Of a stretch of 7,508 nucleotides of DNA, positions 1 through 6,948 are shown in pieces. The notes beneath the pieces were generated by a model, which saw only the letters and a list, made by a program, of their open reading frames with translations, did no database searches and was not told where the DNA came from. The DNA is from SZUA-181 sp964601765. GTDB lineage: Bacteria > Pseudomonadota > Zetaproteobacteria > Mariprofundales > Mariprofundaceae. A program made the translations under genes and the position numbers. The DNA lies in assembly GCA_964601765.1 (NCBI GenBank), contig CAZROR010000082.1, positions 1 through 7,508 of the forward strand, written 5' to 3'. Position 1 is the first letter of the stretch. Each line of letters begins with the position of its first letter.

Positions 1-2
1 TT

Positions 3-38
3 CCAGAATTAAGAAGCGGCTTGCTACCGCAAGTCCGC
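3..38 (-). terminator. Candidate transcription terminator for the clpB transcript
   Basis: On the minus strand, positions 38-16 form a nine-pair stem with one bulged base and a four-base GGTA loop (arms GCGG-CTTGC and GCAAG-CCGC), followed by the T-rich run TTCTTAATTCTGG. It lies about 85 bases past the clpB stop. The T tract is interrupted, so efficiency is uncertain, and the structure could instead belong to something beyond the window edge. Confidence 0.4.
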
Positions 39-70
39 TGATAGCGCAAGTATGAAGCATCGCTGGGGCT

Positions 71-101
71 GCGCCAGAGGAAAAATTCCTCCCTCCGGCG
101 C
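71..101 (-). repeat. Hairpin just after clpB
   Basis: Arms 71-80 and 92-101 (GCGCC/GGCGC outside) can form a ten-pair stem with one G-U pair on the minus-strand RNA and an 11-base loop. A competing fold uses a perfect inner stem GAGGAA/TTCCTC (77-82 with 86-91) with a three-base loop. It starts 22 bases after the clpB stop, the right place for a terminator or an mRNA 3'-end-stabilising hairpin, but no T run follows it in the direction of transcription. Confidence 0.5.
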
Positions 102-123
102 ACCTGCTGCCCAGGTAAACGTA

Positions 124-2715
124 TCAGTCAACGATCAGGCGGTCGTTTTTCACATCTACTGTCAGCGTCCTGCTTTCTCCTGCGCCGGAAAGCAGCGCTC
201 GCGCAATCGGTGTTTCCACCTCCTTCTGGATAAATCGCTTCAGGGGGCGAGCGCCAAAGACCGGATCATAGCCCTCGCGCGCGATCAGTGCCTTGGCAGC
301 ATCTGTCAGCACCAGTGTCACTGACTGCTCGGCCAGCCGCCGGCTCACCTCCGCGATGAGCAGGTTCACGATCTGTGTGATTTCATCCTGCGTAAGCGGT
401 GAAAACAGCACCACATCATCCAGCCGGTTAAGGAACTCGGGTCGGAAGTGCGCTTTCAGGCTGTGCATGACCTCATCGCGTGCCGCCTCGCTGATGCGTC
501 CCTCTGTATCGATGCCGCTCAGCAGGGCATCGCTGCCGATGTTGCTCGTCATGATGACGATGGTGTTCTTGAAATCCACGGTCCTGCCGTGGCTGTCCGT
601 CAGCCGCCCGTCATCGAGCAGTTGCAGCAGGATATTGAACACGTCCGGGTGTGCCTTCTCGATTTCATCCAGCAGCAACACGGCATATGGCCTGCGGCGC
701 ACGGCCTCGGTCAGCTGTCCACCCTCCTCGAAGCCGACATAGCCGGGTGGCGCGCCGACCAGCCTGGAGACCGCATGCCTTTCCATGTATTCGCTCATGT
801 CGAGCCGGATCATGGCGTCTTCGGAGTCGAACAGCGCCATGGCCAGCGAACGCGCCAGTTCAGTTTTACCCACGCCCGTGGGGCCCAGGAAGATGAATGA
901 GCCGATGGGCCGTTTCGGATCCTTGACACCGGCTCGTGCGCGCATGACGGCATCAGCCACGGCGCGCACCGCCTCATCCTGGCCAATCACCCGCTCATGC
1001 AGCACACGGTCCAGGTTGAGCAGCTTCTCACGTTCTCCCTGCATGAGTCGGGTGACGGGGATGTGCGTCCAGCGGGATACCACCTGGGCAATTTCTTCCT
1101 CGGTCACCTCTTCCTGCAGCAGCGAAGTCTCGCGTTCCTCGCCGGCTGCCTCGAGGCTGGCCAGTTCTTTTTCCAGGCCGGGCAGTACACCATGGCGAAG
1201 CTCGGCTACTCTGTTCAGGTCATAGGCTCGCTCAGCAGCCTCAATATCATGTTTCACTTGCTCGATCTGCTCACGCAATTGCTGCACTTTTCCAATCGAG
1301 GCCTTTTCCTTCTCCCACTGAGCGCGCATGGCATCGCGCTTTTCCTTAAGGTCGGCCAGTTCCTTGCGCAGCTCTTCCAGCCGGGCCTTGCTGGCCGCAT
1401 CTTTTTCCTTCTTCAGGGCGGTTTCCTCAATCTCCAGGCGCATAACCTTACGTGTGATCTCATCCAGCTCTGCTGGCATGGAATCGATCTCGGTGCGAAT
1501 CGAGGCACAGGCCTCATCGACCAGATCAATGGCCTTGTCCGGCAGGAAGCGATCGGAAATGTAGCGGTCGGAAAGCGTGGCCGCGGCCACCAGCGCCGTA
1601 TCAGCGATACGTACGCCATGATGAACCTCGAAGCGCTCTTTGAGTCCACGCAGAATGGAAACGGTATCCTCCACGCCTGGTGCGTCTACGAGCACCGGCT
1701 GGAAGCGACGTTCCAGTGCCGCGTCCTTTTCGATGTGCTGGCGGTATTCATCCAACGTTGTGGCGCCAATGCAATGCAGCTCACCGCGTGCCAGCATTGG
1801 CTTGAGCATATTGCCGGCATCCGTCGAGCCTTCGGTACGGCCGGCTCCAACAATGGTATGCAACTCGTCGATGAACAGGATGATGCGGCCTTCGGCCTCC
1901 TTGATTTCCTTGAGTACTGCCTTCAACCGCTCTTCAAATTCACCGCGGTATTTGGCGCCAGCCATCAGCGCCGTCATGTCCAGTGAGAAGATGGTCCGGT
2001 CCTTCAGGCCCTCGGGTACATCGCCGTTCAGGATGCGCTGTGCCAGGCCCTCGGCAATGGCGGTCTTGCCGACACCGGGTTCGCCAATCAATACGGGATT
2101 GTTTTTGGTCTTGCGCGAAAGAATACGAATTACGCTACGGATTTCCGTGTCCCGACCGATAACCGGATCCAGCTTGCCACTTCTCGCCATCTCCACCAGG
2201 TCCACGCCATATTTCTTCAGCGCATCGTAGGCGGTCTCCGGCTGGTCGCTTGTCACGCGCTGATGGCCGCGCACCTCCGTCAGCGCCTGCAGGAAGAGGT
2301 TCCGTTCTACGCCAGCAGATTTCAGGATGCGTCCGGCCTGTGTCGCATTGCCCTCGGCAATGAATGCAAGCAGCAGGTGTTCAACGGAGACATATTCATC
2401 TTTGAGCCGGCCGGCTTCGTCCTGTGCGGCCAGCAGCAACTGGTTCAAGCGCTGGGTGATGTAAGCCTTGCCGGCTTCGATCCCCGTACCGCTGACCTTC
2501 GGGCGGCGGGCCAGTTCCTGCTCAACTGCCGTCCGGATCTCTTCTGCGTTGATACCCATGCGCTGTAACAGCAGTGGTGCAAGCCCATCCTGCTGATTTA
2601 GCAGGGCAGCCAGTAGATGCTCACCGTCTACCTCCTGGTGGCTCATTCGTGTGGCGAGGTTTTGCGCATCGCTGACTGCTTCCCGCACTTTCTGGGTCAT
2701 CCGGTTGAAATCCAT
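124..2715 (-). CDS. clpB: ATP-dependent protein disaggregase ClpB
   Basis: This is ClpB (Hsp104 family), a cytoplasmic hexameric AAA+ machine that, with DnaK/DnaJ/GrpE, pulls polypeptides out of heat-induced aggregates. The 863 residues match the usual full length (E. coli about 857). An N-terminal double Clp-N domain spans roughly residues 1-145. AAA+ domain 1 has Walker A GEPGVGKT (211-218), pore loop AKYRGEFEE around Tyr256, Walker B FIDEL (Asp283, Glu284) and the arginine pair Arg336/337. A charged coiled-coil middle domain, the DnaK-contact region that ClpA and ClpC lack in this length, covers about 410-525. AAA+ domain 2 has Walker A GPTGVGKT (611-618), pore loop PGYVG (657-661), Walker B LLLDE (Asp683, Glu684), Arg764 and sensor-2 GARPLKR (821-827). 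The ATG start is supported by AAGGAG eight bases upstream and by a sigma32-like promoter. No motif is missing and no frameshift is seen. Identity is essentially certain. Confidence 0.98.
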   Translation of the reverse strand: MDFNRMTQKVREAVSDAQNLATRMSHQEVDGEHLLAALLNQQDGLAPLLLQRMGINAEEIRTAVEQELARRPKVSGTGIEAGKAYITQRLNQLLLAAQDEAGRLKDEYVSVEHLLLAFIAEGNATQAGRILKSAGVERNLFLQALTEVRGHQRVTSDQPETAYDALKKYGVDLVEMARSGKLDPVIGRDTEIRSVIRILSRKTKNNPVLIGEPGVGKTAIAEGLAQRILNGDVPEGLKDRTIFSLDMTALMAGAKYRGEFEERLKAVLKEIKEAEGRIILFIDELHTIVGAGRTEGSTDAGNMLKPMLARGELHCIGATTLDEYRQHIEKDAALERRFQPVLVDAPGVEDTVSILRGLKERFEVHHGVRIADTALVAAATLSDRYISDRFLPDKAIDLVDEACASIRTEIDSMPAELDEITRKVMRLEIEETALKKEKDAASKARLEELRKELADLKEKRDAMRAQWEKEKASIGKVQQLREQIEQVKHDIEAAERAYDLNRVAELRHGVLPGLEKELASLEAAGEERETSLLQEEVTEEEIAQVVSRWTHIPVTRLMQGEREKLLNLDRVLHERVIGQDEAVRAVADAVMRARAGVKDPKRPIGSFIFLGPTGVGKTELARSLAMALFDSEDAMIRLDMSEYMERHAVSRLVGAPPGYVGFEEGGQLTEAVRRRPYAVLLLDEIEKAHPDVFNILLQLLDDGRLTDSHGRTVDFKNTIVIMTSNIGSDALLSGIDTEGRISEAARDEVMHSLKAHFRPEFLNRLDDVVLFSPLTQDEITQIVNLLIAEVSRRLAEQSVTLVLTDAAKALIAREGYDPVFGARPLKRFIQKEVETPIARALLSGAGESRTLTVDVKNDRLIVD

Positions 2716-2750
2716 GCGTTATGCTCCTTGTACTGCTGTTTCTCCCCTGT

Positions 2751-2779
2751 ATATCGGGGCGGCTGAAAAGGATTTCAAG
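2751..2779 (-). promoter_or_regulatory. Heat-shock (sigma32/RpoH) promoter of clpB
   Basis: Reading the minus strand, CTTGAAA (2779-2773) is followed after 14 bases by CCCGATAT (2758-2751). The sigma32 consensus is about CTTGAAA, 13-15 bases, CCCCATnT, so the -35 box is perfect and the -10 box has one mismatch. A start of transcription near 2744 would leave a leader of about 28 bases containing the AAGGAG ribosome binding site (2729-2724), eight bases before the clpB ATG. Heat-shock control of clpB is well established in proteobacteria, so position and function agree. A short inverted repeat (TGAAA/TTTCA) lies across the -35 box and spacer; I attach no function to it. Confidence 0.85.
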
Positions 2780-2801
2780 AGGGGGCTTGCTCAGGGCATC
2801 C

Positions 2802-3191
2802 TTAGGGCAGCTCGACGACGATGACAGATACCTTTGCCCGTGCGGCTGGATTGGCGTTGCTGATCTCAACAATGAGATCAAAGCGACCAGTGGGGTTGTT
2901 GAAGGCGAGATGGAATTCATGATTGCCCACGTGGTAGCTGCGCTGCTGGTGCAGAACCTTTTCCTCCTCTTCGTGCACGCGCAGCACGCGGAACGTGAGC
3001 GGACCGATGCCATCCGAAACCATCGTGACCTCATAACGCCCCGGTCTGTCCGGAAGATCAAAAAACTCCCTGAGTGTCTGGAAGGCTGGCACATTGACAT
3101 CACGGGAATAGAGGTAGTCCTGTGCCCTGGCGGGCACAGCCTGCATGGCCAGCAACAGGAAGGCGGTAAGCAGCCAGCGGCAGGTATTCAC
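2802..3191 (-). CDS. Small secreted protein of unknown function, coupled to the two-component system
   Basis: I do not recognise the family. The 129-residue product has a classic Sec signal peptide: Arg5, a hydrophobic core from about 7 to 19 (LLTAFLLLAMQAV), and a signal peptidase I site after ARA at residue 23, giving a mature protein of about 106 residues starting QDYLYSR. There is no cysteine at the cleavage site, so it is not a lipoprotein. No later membrane segment or sorting motif, including PEP-CTERM, is seen. The mature part alternates hydrophobic and polar residues (YEVTMVSD, LTFRVLRV, HEFHLAFN, RFDLIVEI, AKVSVIVVEL), which suggests a small beta-sandwich, loosely like a pre-peptidase C-terminal domain; that is inference. 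The start is GTG, overlapping the regulator's TGA by four bases, with AGGAGG ten bases upstream. This tight linkage suggests a job shared with the kinase and regulator, for example a periplasmic signal-sensing accessory or an envelope-stress factor. Confidence 0.85.
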   Translation of the reverse strand: MNTCRWLLTAFLLLAMQAVPARAQDYLYSRDVNVPAFQTLREFFDLPDRPGRYEVTMVSDGIGPLTFRVLRVHEEEEKVLHQQRSYHVGNHEFHLAFNNPTGRFDLIVEISNANPAARAKVSVIVVELP

Positions 3192-4609
3192 GACTCAGTA
3201 GCCTCCTGTGGATGAATGTTGTGCTTGTTACACAGATAGCGCATGCGATCCTTGGCCTTGTCGGCGAAGCCCAGCCAGCGCCCGGCCTGTGCCTTGACAC
3301 CATGGCTGCGTCTGAGGGCTGTGAGGATGAGCTGCCGTTCGAACGCCTCGGTCAAGGCATCACCATCGACCTGATCTGCCGGCAGCTGTGCAAACCATGC
3401 CGTAAGCAGATCTGCCTGTTCATCCTGCGCACTGTGAAGTCGCCTCAGAGGCGGTAGTGAGTCAATCGTGCTCGATGTTGCCAGCACAACGGCACGTTCG
3501 ATGACATTTTCAAGCTCGCGCACGTTGCCCGGCCAGTCGTAGCCCATGAGTTCACGCATGACTCCTTCGCTGATGCCGTCGATTTGCTTGTTGCAAAGCA
3601 AGGCCTTGCGTTCAAGGAAATAGTTAGCAAGCTCGGGCACATCCTCGAGATGCGCACGAAGCGGTGGTACCTCGATATCAACTACATGGATGCGGTAATA
3701 CAGATCTTCCCGGAATTCACCCTTTTCCACGAGCGACTCAAGCGGTTGCTTGGTTGAGCAGATGAGGCGCACATCACAATGCAGTACAGCTTCTCCGCCC
3801 AGGCGTGAAAATTCGCCAGATTCGAGGACATGCAGCAGCTTACCTTGTACCGAGGCCGGCAGTCCGGCCACCTCGTCGAGGAACAGAGTGCCGCCGGAGG
3901 CACGCTCAAACCAGCCCAGGGCACGCCTTGTCGCACCGGTAAAGGCTCCCTTTTCATGTCCGAACAACTCGGACTCCAGGTGTTCGGCCGAGATGGCGAC
4001 ACAGTTGACCGGGATGAACGGATGGTCGCTACGCTCACTTCGAGCATGCAACAGGCGGGCGACGAGTTCCTTGCCGCTGCCGGTTTCGCCCCGGATAAGC
4101 ACGGAGGATGGTGTCGGTGCTACCTGTTCGATCAGGGTGCGTAGCTTCTGGATGGCCTCTGAGCTGCCGAGCAGCCTGTTACCCATGCGCTCAGCCAGTT
4201 GTCTGCCCAGCTCCTGCTCACGCATGCGCTGCCAGCTTGCTTCCATCGCCTGCTCGATGGTGTCACGCACTTCATCCGGGTCGAACGGTTTGCCGAAGAA
4301 ATCCAGGGCGCCAAGCCTGCGGGCACGGGTGGCGAGCCGACGCTCATCGTGGCCCGTGACCACCACTACCGGGGTGTCCGGCGTCTCGCTGCGCAGCCGC
4401 TGCAGATAACGCATGCCGATTTCAGGGTTGTCCGGCTCCGGGGGCAGGGCCAGATCGAGCACGATGAGGTCAATGCGGTGGCCGGCCAGCCTTTCTTCAG
4501 CCTCCTGTACATCACCAGCCTCGAGTACGTCGTACTTGTCCTTGAGCAGCAATCTGATGTTCAGGCGGTTGATTTCGTTGTCATCAACGACCAGCACTAC
4601 GCGCCGCAT
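3188..4609 (-). CDS. Sigma54-dependent response regulator, NtrC class, PrsR-like
   Basis: This is a three-domain transcription activator acting in the cytoplasm on sigma54 RNA polymerase, presumably phosphorylated by the kinase encoded just upstream. The receiver domain (about 1-120) has the acidic pair Asp9/Asp10, phosphoacceptor Asp52, Thr85 and Lys107; the LDLALPPEPD stretch after the phosphoacceptor resembles PEP-CTERM-box regulators (PrsR). The AAA+ domain (about 147-375) has Walker A GETGSGKE (174-181), an intact GAFTGA sigma54-contact loop (221-226), Walker B GGTLFLDE (Asp245, Glu246), FREDLYYR with Arg300/306, and WPGNVRELE (359-367) for sensor 2. The C-terminal helix-turn-helix (about 420-465) is Fis-like, but its recognition part (GFADKAKDRMRYLCNKHNI) departs from the common SRxTLYxKLKxxGI form. 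GGAGG six bases upstream supports the ATG. The gene overlaps the kinase gene by 13 bases. Class is certain; PrsR-like assignment is by recall of motif resemblance. Confidence 0.93.
   Translation of the reverse strand: MRRVVLVVDDNEINRLNIRLLLKDKYDVLEAGDVQEAEERLAGHRIDLIVLDLALPPEPDNPEIGMRYLQRLRSETPDTPVVVVTGHDERRLATRARRLGALDFFGKPFDPDEVRDTIEQAMEASWQRMREQELGRQLAERMGNRLLGSSEAIQKLRTLIEQVAPTPSSVLIRGETGSGKELVARLLHARSERSDHPFIPVNCVAISAEHLESELFGHEKGAFTGATRRALGWFERASGGTLFLDEVAGLPASVQGKLLHVLESGEFSRLGGEAVLHCDVRLICSTKQPLESLVEKGEFREDLYYRIHVVDIEVPPLRAHLEDVPELANYFLERKALLCNKQIDGISEGVMRELMGYDWPGNVRELENVIERAVVLATSSTIDSLPPLRRLHSAQDEQADLLTAWFAQLPADQVDGDALTEAFERQLILTALRRSHGVKAQAGRWLGFADKAKDRMRYLCNKHNIHPQEATES
3202..3207 (-). 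promoter_or_regulatory. Ribosome binding site deciding the GTG start of the secreted protein
   Basis: A perfect AGGAGG lies inside the last codons of the response regulator gene, ten bases before the GTG at 3191-3189. It supports the GTG start, which gives a complete signal peptide, and implies termination-reinitiation coupling at the GTGA overlap. Confidence 0.75.
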
Positions 4610-5931
4610 GGTTTGCCTCCGTTTTTGCTGTCACCCTGCCACACGGGAAGCACTACGTGGAAGGTGCAGCCTTTCCCCTCCCCGGCGCTTTCAGCATAAA
4701 TCTTTCCGCCGTGTGCTGTCACCATGCGCCGGCTCAGGTACAGGCCGATGCCAAGTCCGTTCGGCTTGCTCGTGGCGAACATCCGAAACAGGCGATTGTG
4801 CAGAAAGTCTCGCGGAATGCCACAGCCCGTATCCCGCACACAGATTTCCACGTCGTCTTCTGTGTGGTTGCCGGTGACAACAATCTCTCCGCGCGATTGC
4901 ATGGCCTGCACGGCGTTGTCGAACAGTGTCTCGAAGACGCTCCGCAGCATGTTTTCATCAGCTAGTACCAGCGGCAACTCGGGCAGAGCAAGCCGTACGC
5001 GTACCCCCTCCGGCCAAAGGCGTTCAGCCACGCAATTACGGATGAGTGTGGCCAGATTCAGGGGAGCCATCACCGGCTCGATGGCGGCATTCGGGTCTGC
5101 CAGACGCTTGAACAGGGTCTGCATACGGCCGACTACCTTGCGTATGGCGTCGATCAGGCGTGCTGCATCCGCCCTGTCGAGCCTTTCGGCATCGAGATTG
5201 TGAGCCAGAAAGGCAAGATCGTGCAGGCGGTTTTTCAAATCGTGCGAATGCAGCTGACCGGCCACGCGGCTCAGGGAATCCAGCCGCGCCGCGTTCGCCT
5301 GCTGCTGTGACAGACGGGCGTGTTCCAGGCTCATTGCGGCAAATCTGGCGAGGCTTTGCAGGGCCTCCATTTCATCGTCATCAGTCGGCCAGCCATCCGT
5401 ACGCGGGCCGAGAAACAGCCAGGCATCATGGCCACCGAAGCTGAGCGGCAGGCACAGTTCATAGTCTGAGTCGTGAAGCCGCAATGGGGGTTGAGTCCCC
5501 ACAGCCGGGGGTTCAGGTGCCGTTTCCGGATGGAGGTAAAGTCCGCCCCCGTCCAGATGGCGCTCGTCCAGTGCTGCTGCCGTGCGATAGCAAAGCGTGC
5601 AGATACGTGCCAGCAGTGCCCGTTCGACATCCTCGGCCGGTAGTGCGGCCAGATCTCCGGCACCGAGCTCGCGGATGGCGGCCATGGTGTCGAGATGCCT
5701 TTTGAAGAACAGACGGTCGGCCAGGCGCTGTAAAAGGTGAGCCAGTGGCGAAAAAATGAGGGCGGCAAACAGGGCCGCCAGAATCAGGGCCCAGGTAGAA
5801 AGCGAATGCCCCGTGAGTGCATAGAAGGTTGACTCTGCCAGCAATAAGGCAATAAAAAACAGAACGAGAACGGCGAAGCTGGAGATGAAATAGGCGGCAG
5901 ATCGCAGCAGGCGGCGGAGTGGGAACGCCAT
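4597..5931 (-). CDS. Membrane-bound sensor histidine kinase, PrsK-like, short sensor region
   Basis: This 444-residue kinase is the likely partner of the adjacent sigma54-type regulator. Two hydrophobic segments (about 11-34 and 46-68) form a membrane hairpin with a tiny loop between, so little is exposed outside. ADRLFFKRHLD (71-81) resembles the junction after multi-helix sensor regions in other kinases. A GAF-like domain follows (about 90-205), then a linker helix. The phosphorylation box is HSHDLKN with His230 the likely phosphoacceptor; Asp231 and Asn234 fit the HDxxN pattern linked to both phosphotransfer and phosphatase activity. The ATP-binding domain has the N box FDNAVQAM (Asn339), G1 DTGCGIP (367-373), F box LFRMFATSK (381-389) and G2 GLGIGL (392-397), all intact. 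The HDLKN box and GAF order resemble PrsK, which normally has many more membrane helices. GGAG seven bases upstream supports the ATG. It starts only 25 bases after dapA, leaving little room for its own promoter. Confidence 0.92.
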   Translation of the reverse strand: MAFPLRRLLRSAAYFISSFAVLVLFFIALLLAESTFYALTGHSLSTWALILAALFAALIFSPLAHLLQRLADRLFFKRHLDTMAAIRELGAGDLAALPAEDVERALLARICTLCYRTAAALDERHLDGGGLYLHPETAPEPPAVGTQPPLRLHDSDYELCLPLSFGGHDAWLFLGPRTDGWPTDDDEMEALQSLARFAAMSLEHARLSQQQANAARLDSLSRVAGQLHSHDLKNRLHDLAFLAHNLDAERLDRADAARLIDAIRKVVGRMQTLFKRLADPNAAIEPVMAPLNLATLIRNCVAERLWPEGVRVRLALPELPLVLADENMLRSVFETLFDNAVQAMQSRGEIVVTGNHTEDDVEICVRDTGCGIPRDFLHNRLFRMFATSKPNGLGIGLYLSRRMVTAHGGKIYAESAGEGKGCTFHVVLPVWQGDSKNGGKPCGA

Positions 5932-5956
5932 CAGGCGTCTCCGGGAATGGCCGGAA

Positions 5957-6847
5957 TCAGGGACGGTTGCGCTCCGGGGTCAGGCCGAAGGTCACAAGTT
6001 TGGCGTGCAGATGGCTGCATTCGGTTGCATCGAGCGGCGTCAGCGGCAGGCGTAGCTCCCCGCCCATCCAGCCCATCATGGCACAGGCAGCCTTGACCGG
6101 AATGGGATTGGAGCGAATGAACATCACATCCGAAAGTGGTAGCAACCTGAGGTGCTGGCTGCGGGCGGCTTCAAGCTCACCGTTCAGCATGGCGGTTGTC
6201 AGTGCCACCATCTCACGTGGCACAACATTGGAGACGACGGAAATCACACCTGCGCCACCAGCCGCCATGAACGGCATGACTGTGGCATCATCTCCGGAAT
6301 AAAATTCGATGCGGCCCTCACAGGCATTCATCGTATGCCCGAGCTGCGCCATGTCCGCCGTGGCGTCCTTGATGCCGATAATATTCACGATATGCGACAG
6401 CCTGCCTACGGTTTCCGGCAGCATGTTTGAGGCCGTGCGCCCCGGCACGTTGTAGATGATGATGGGAATGTGCACGGCCTCTGCCACAGCGCGGTAATGC
6501 TGGTAGATGCCTTCCTGTGAGGGCTTGTTGTAGTACGGTGAAATCAGCAGCGCGGCATCGGCGCCGGTGTCCTTGGCCGCCTGTGTGAGCGCGATGGACT
6601 CGGCCGTGGAATTGCTGCCCGCACCGGCAATCACCGGCACGCGGCCGGCCACATGCTCGACGGTGATGCGGATCAGTCGCTCCTGCTCGGCGTGGCTCAG
6701 CGTTGCCGCCTCGCCGGTCGTGCCGGCCGGCACCACGGCATCCACGCCTGCGGCGATCTGGCGGTCGAGATGCGCGCGGAAGGCATCCTCGTCGATCTTG
6801 CCGTTTGCAAAGGGTGTGACCAGCGCGGTCATCGTGCCGTGGAACAT
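5957..6847 (-). CDS. dapA: 4-hydroxy-tetrahydrodipicolinate synthase
   Basis: DapA condenses pyruvate with aspartate semialdehyde, the first step of the lysine/diaminopimelate branch that feeds lysine and peptidoglycan synthesis in the cytoplasm. The 296 residues form one TIM barrel of usual length (E. coli 292). Schiff-base Lys160 lies in IGIKDATAD. The catalytic triad is Thr44 (GTTGE), Tyr106 (SPYYNKP) and Tyr132 (YNVPGRT), and Arg137 binds the substrate carboxylate; each is offset by one from E. coli numbering. Lysine-feedback residues His52, Asn79, Glu83 and Tyr105 are kept, while the position of E. coli His56 is Gln55, so feedback inhibition is likely but could be altered. CGGAGG five bases before the ATG confirms the start. 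Many gammaproteobacteria have bamC (nlpB) next; here a two-component system follows after 25 bases, probably on the same transcript. Confidence 0.97.
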   Translation of the reverse strand: MFHGTMTALVTPFANGKIDEDAFRAHLDRQIAAGVDAVVPAGTTGEAATLSHAEQERLIRITVEHVAGRVPVIAGAGSNSTAESIALTQAAKDTGADAALLISPYYNKPSQEGIYQHYRAVAEAVHIPIIIYNVPGRTASNMLPETVGRLSHIVNIIGIKDATADMAQLGHTMNACEGRIEFYSGDDATVMPFMAAGGAGVISVVSNVVPREMVALTTAMLNGELEAARSQHLRLLPLSDVMFIRSNPIPVKAACAMMGWMGGELRLPLTPLDATECSHLHAKLVTFGLTPERNRP

Positions 6848-6852
6848 GTGAA

Positions 6853-6873
6853 CCTCCGAATGCCGATACTATA
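6853..6873 (-). promoter_or_regulatory. Possible -10 box and ribosome binding site of dapA
   Basis: TATAGT (6873-6868 on the minus strand) matches five of six bases of a sigma70 -10 box and lies 20 bases before the dapA ATG. CGGAGG (6858-6853) is a good ribosome binding site. No convincing -35 box sits 16-18 bases upstream (TTGCGG is only 13 bases away), and the resulting leader would be very short, so the promoter call is weak while the ribosome binding site is firm. Confidence 0.35.
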
Positions 6874-6888
6874 GCCCTTCCATCTACC

Positions 6889-6936
6889 GCAAAAGCCTCG
6901 ACCGGCCTGGCAGCGAAAAGCACCCTCCCGATCGAG
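6889..6936 (-). terminator. Inverted repeat after yajQ, possible weak terminator
   Basis: On the minus strand the arms CTCGATCGG (6936-6928) and CCGGTCGAG (6905-6897) can form a nine-pair stem with one G-U pair and a 22-base loop, followed by GCTTTTGC. It starts 12 bases after the yajQ stop. The long loop and only four Ts make it a poor intrinsic terminator, so attenuation or read-through into dapA is possible. Confidence 0.35.
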
Positions 6937-6948
6937 CGTGTTCTGTTT

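Noticed and set aside
1772..1788. TGGCACG with GG-N10-GC spacing on the minus strand, like a sigma54 promoter
   Set aside because: It is inside clpB, encoding the conserved LARGELHC stretch, with a poor -12 element (GAGC rather than TTGC) and no gene start downstream.
997..1986. Long plus-strand open frame (329 codons) opposite clpB
   Set aside because: It lies wholly antisense to the conserved AAA+ and coiled-coil coding of clpB; no recognisable domain and no good ribosome binding site. Explained by codon bias of the real gene.
3750..4409. Plus-strand open frame (219 codons) opposite the response regulator
   Set aside because: Serine/arginine-rich composition typical of an antisense shadow, and the opposite strand carries all expected NtrC-class motifs.
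5597..5612. TGGCACG followed by TGC on the minus strand, another sigma54-like site
   Set aside because: The GG to GC spacing is nine rather than ten bases, which inactivates such promoters, and it lies within the kinase GAF-coding region.
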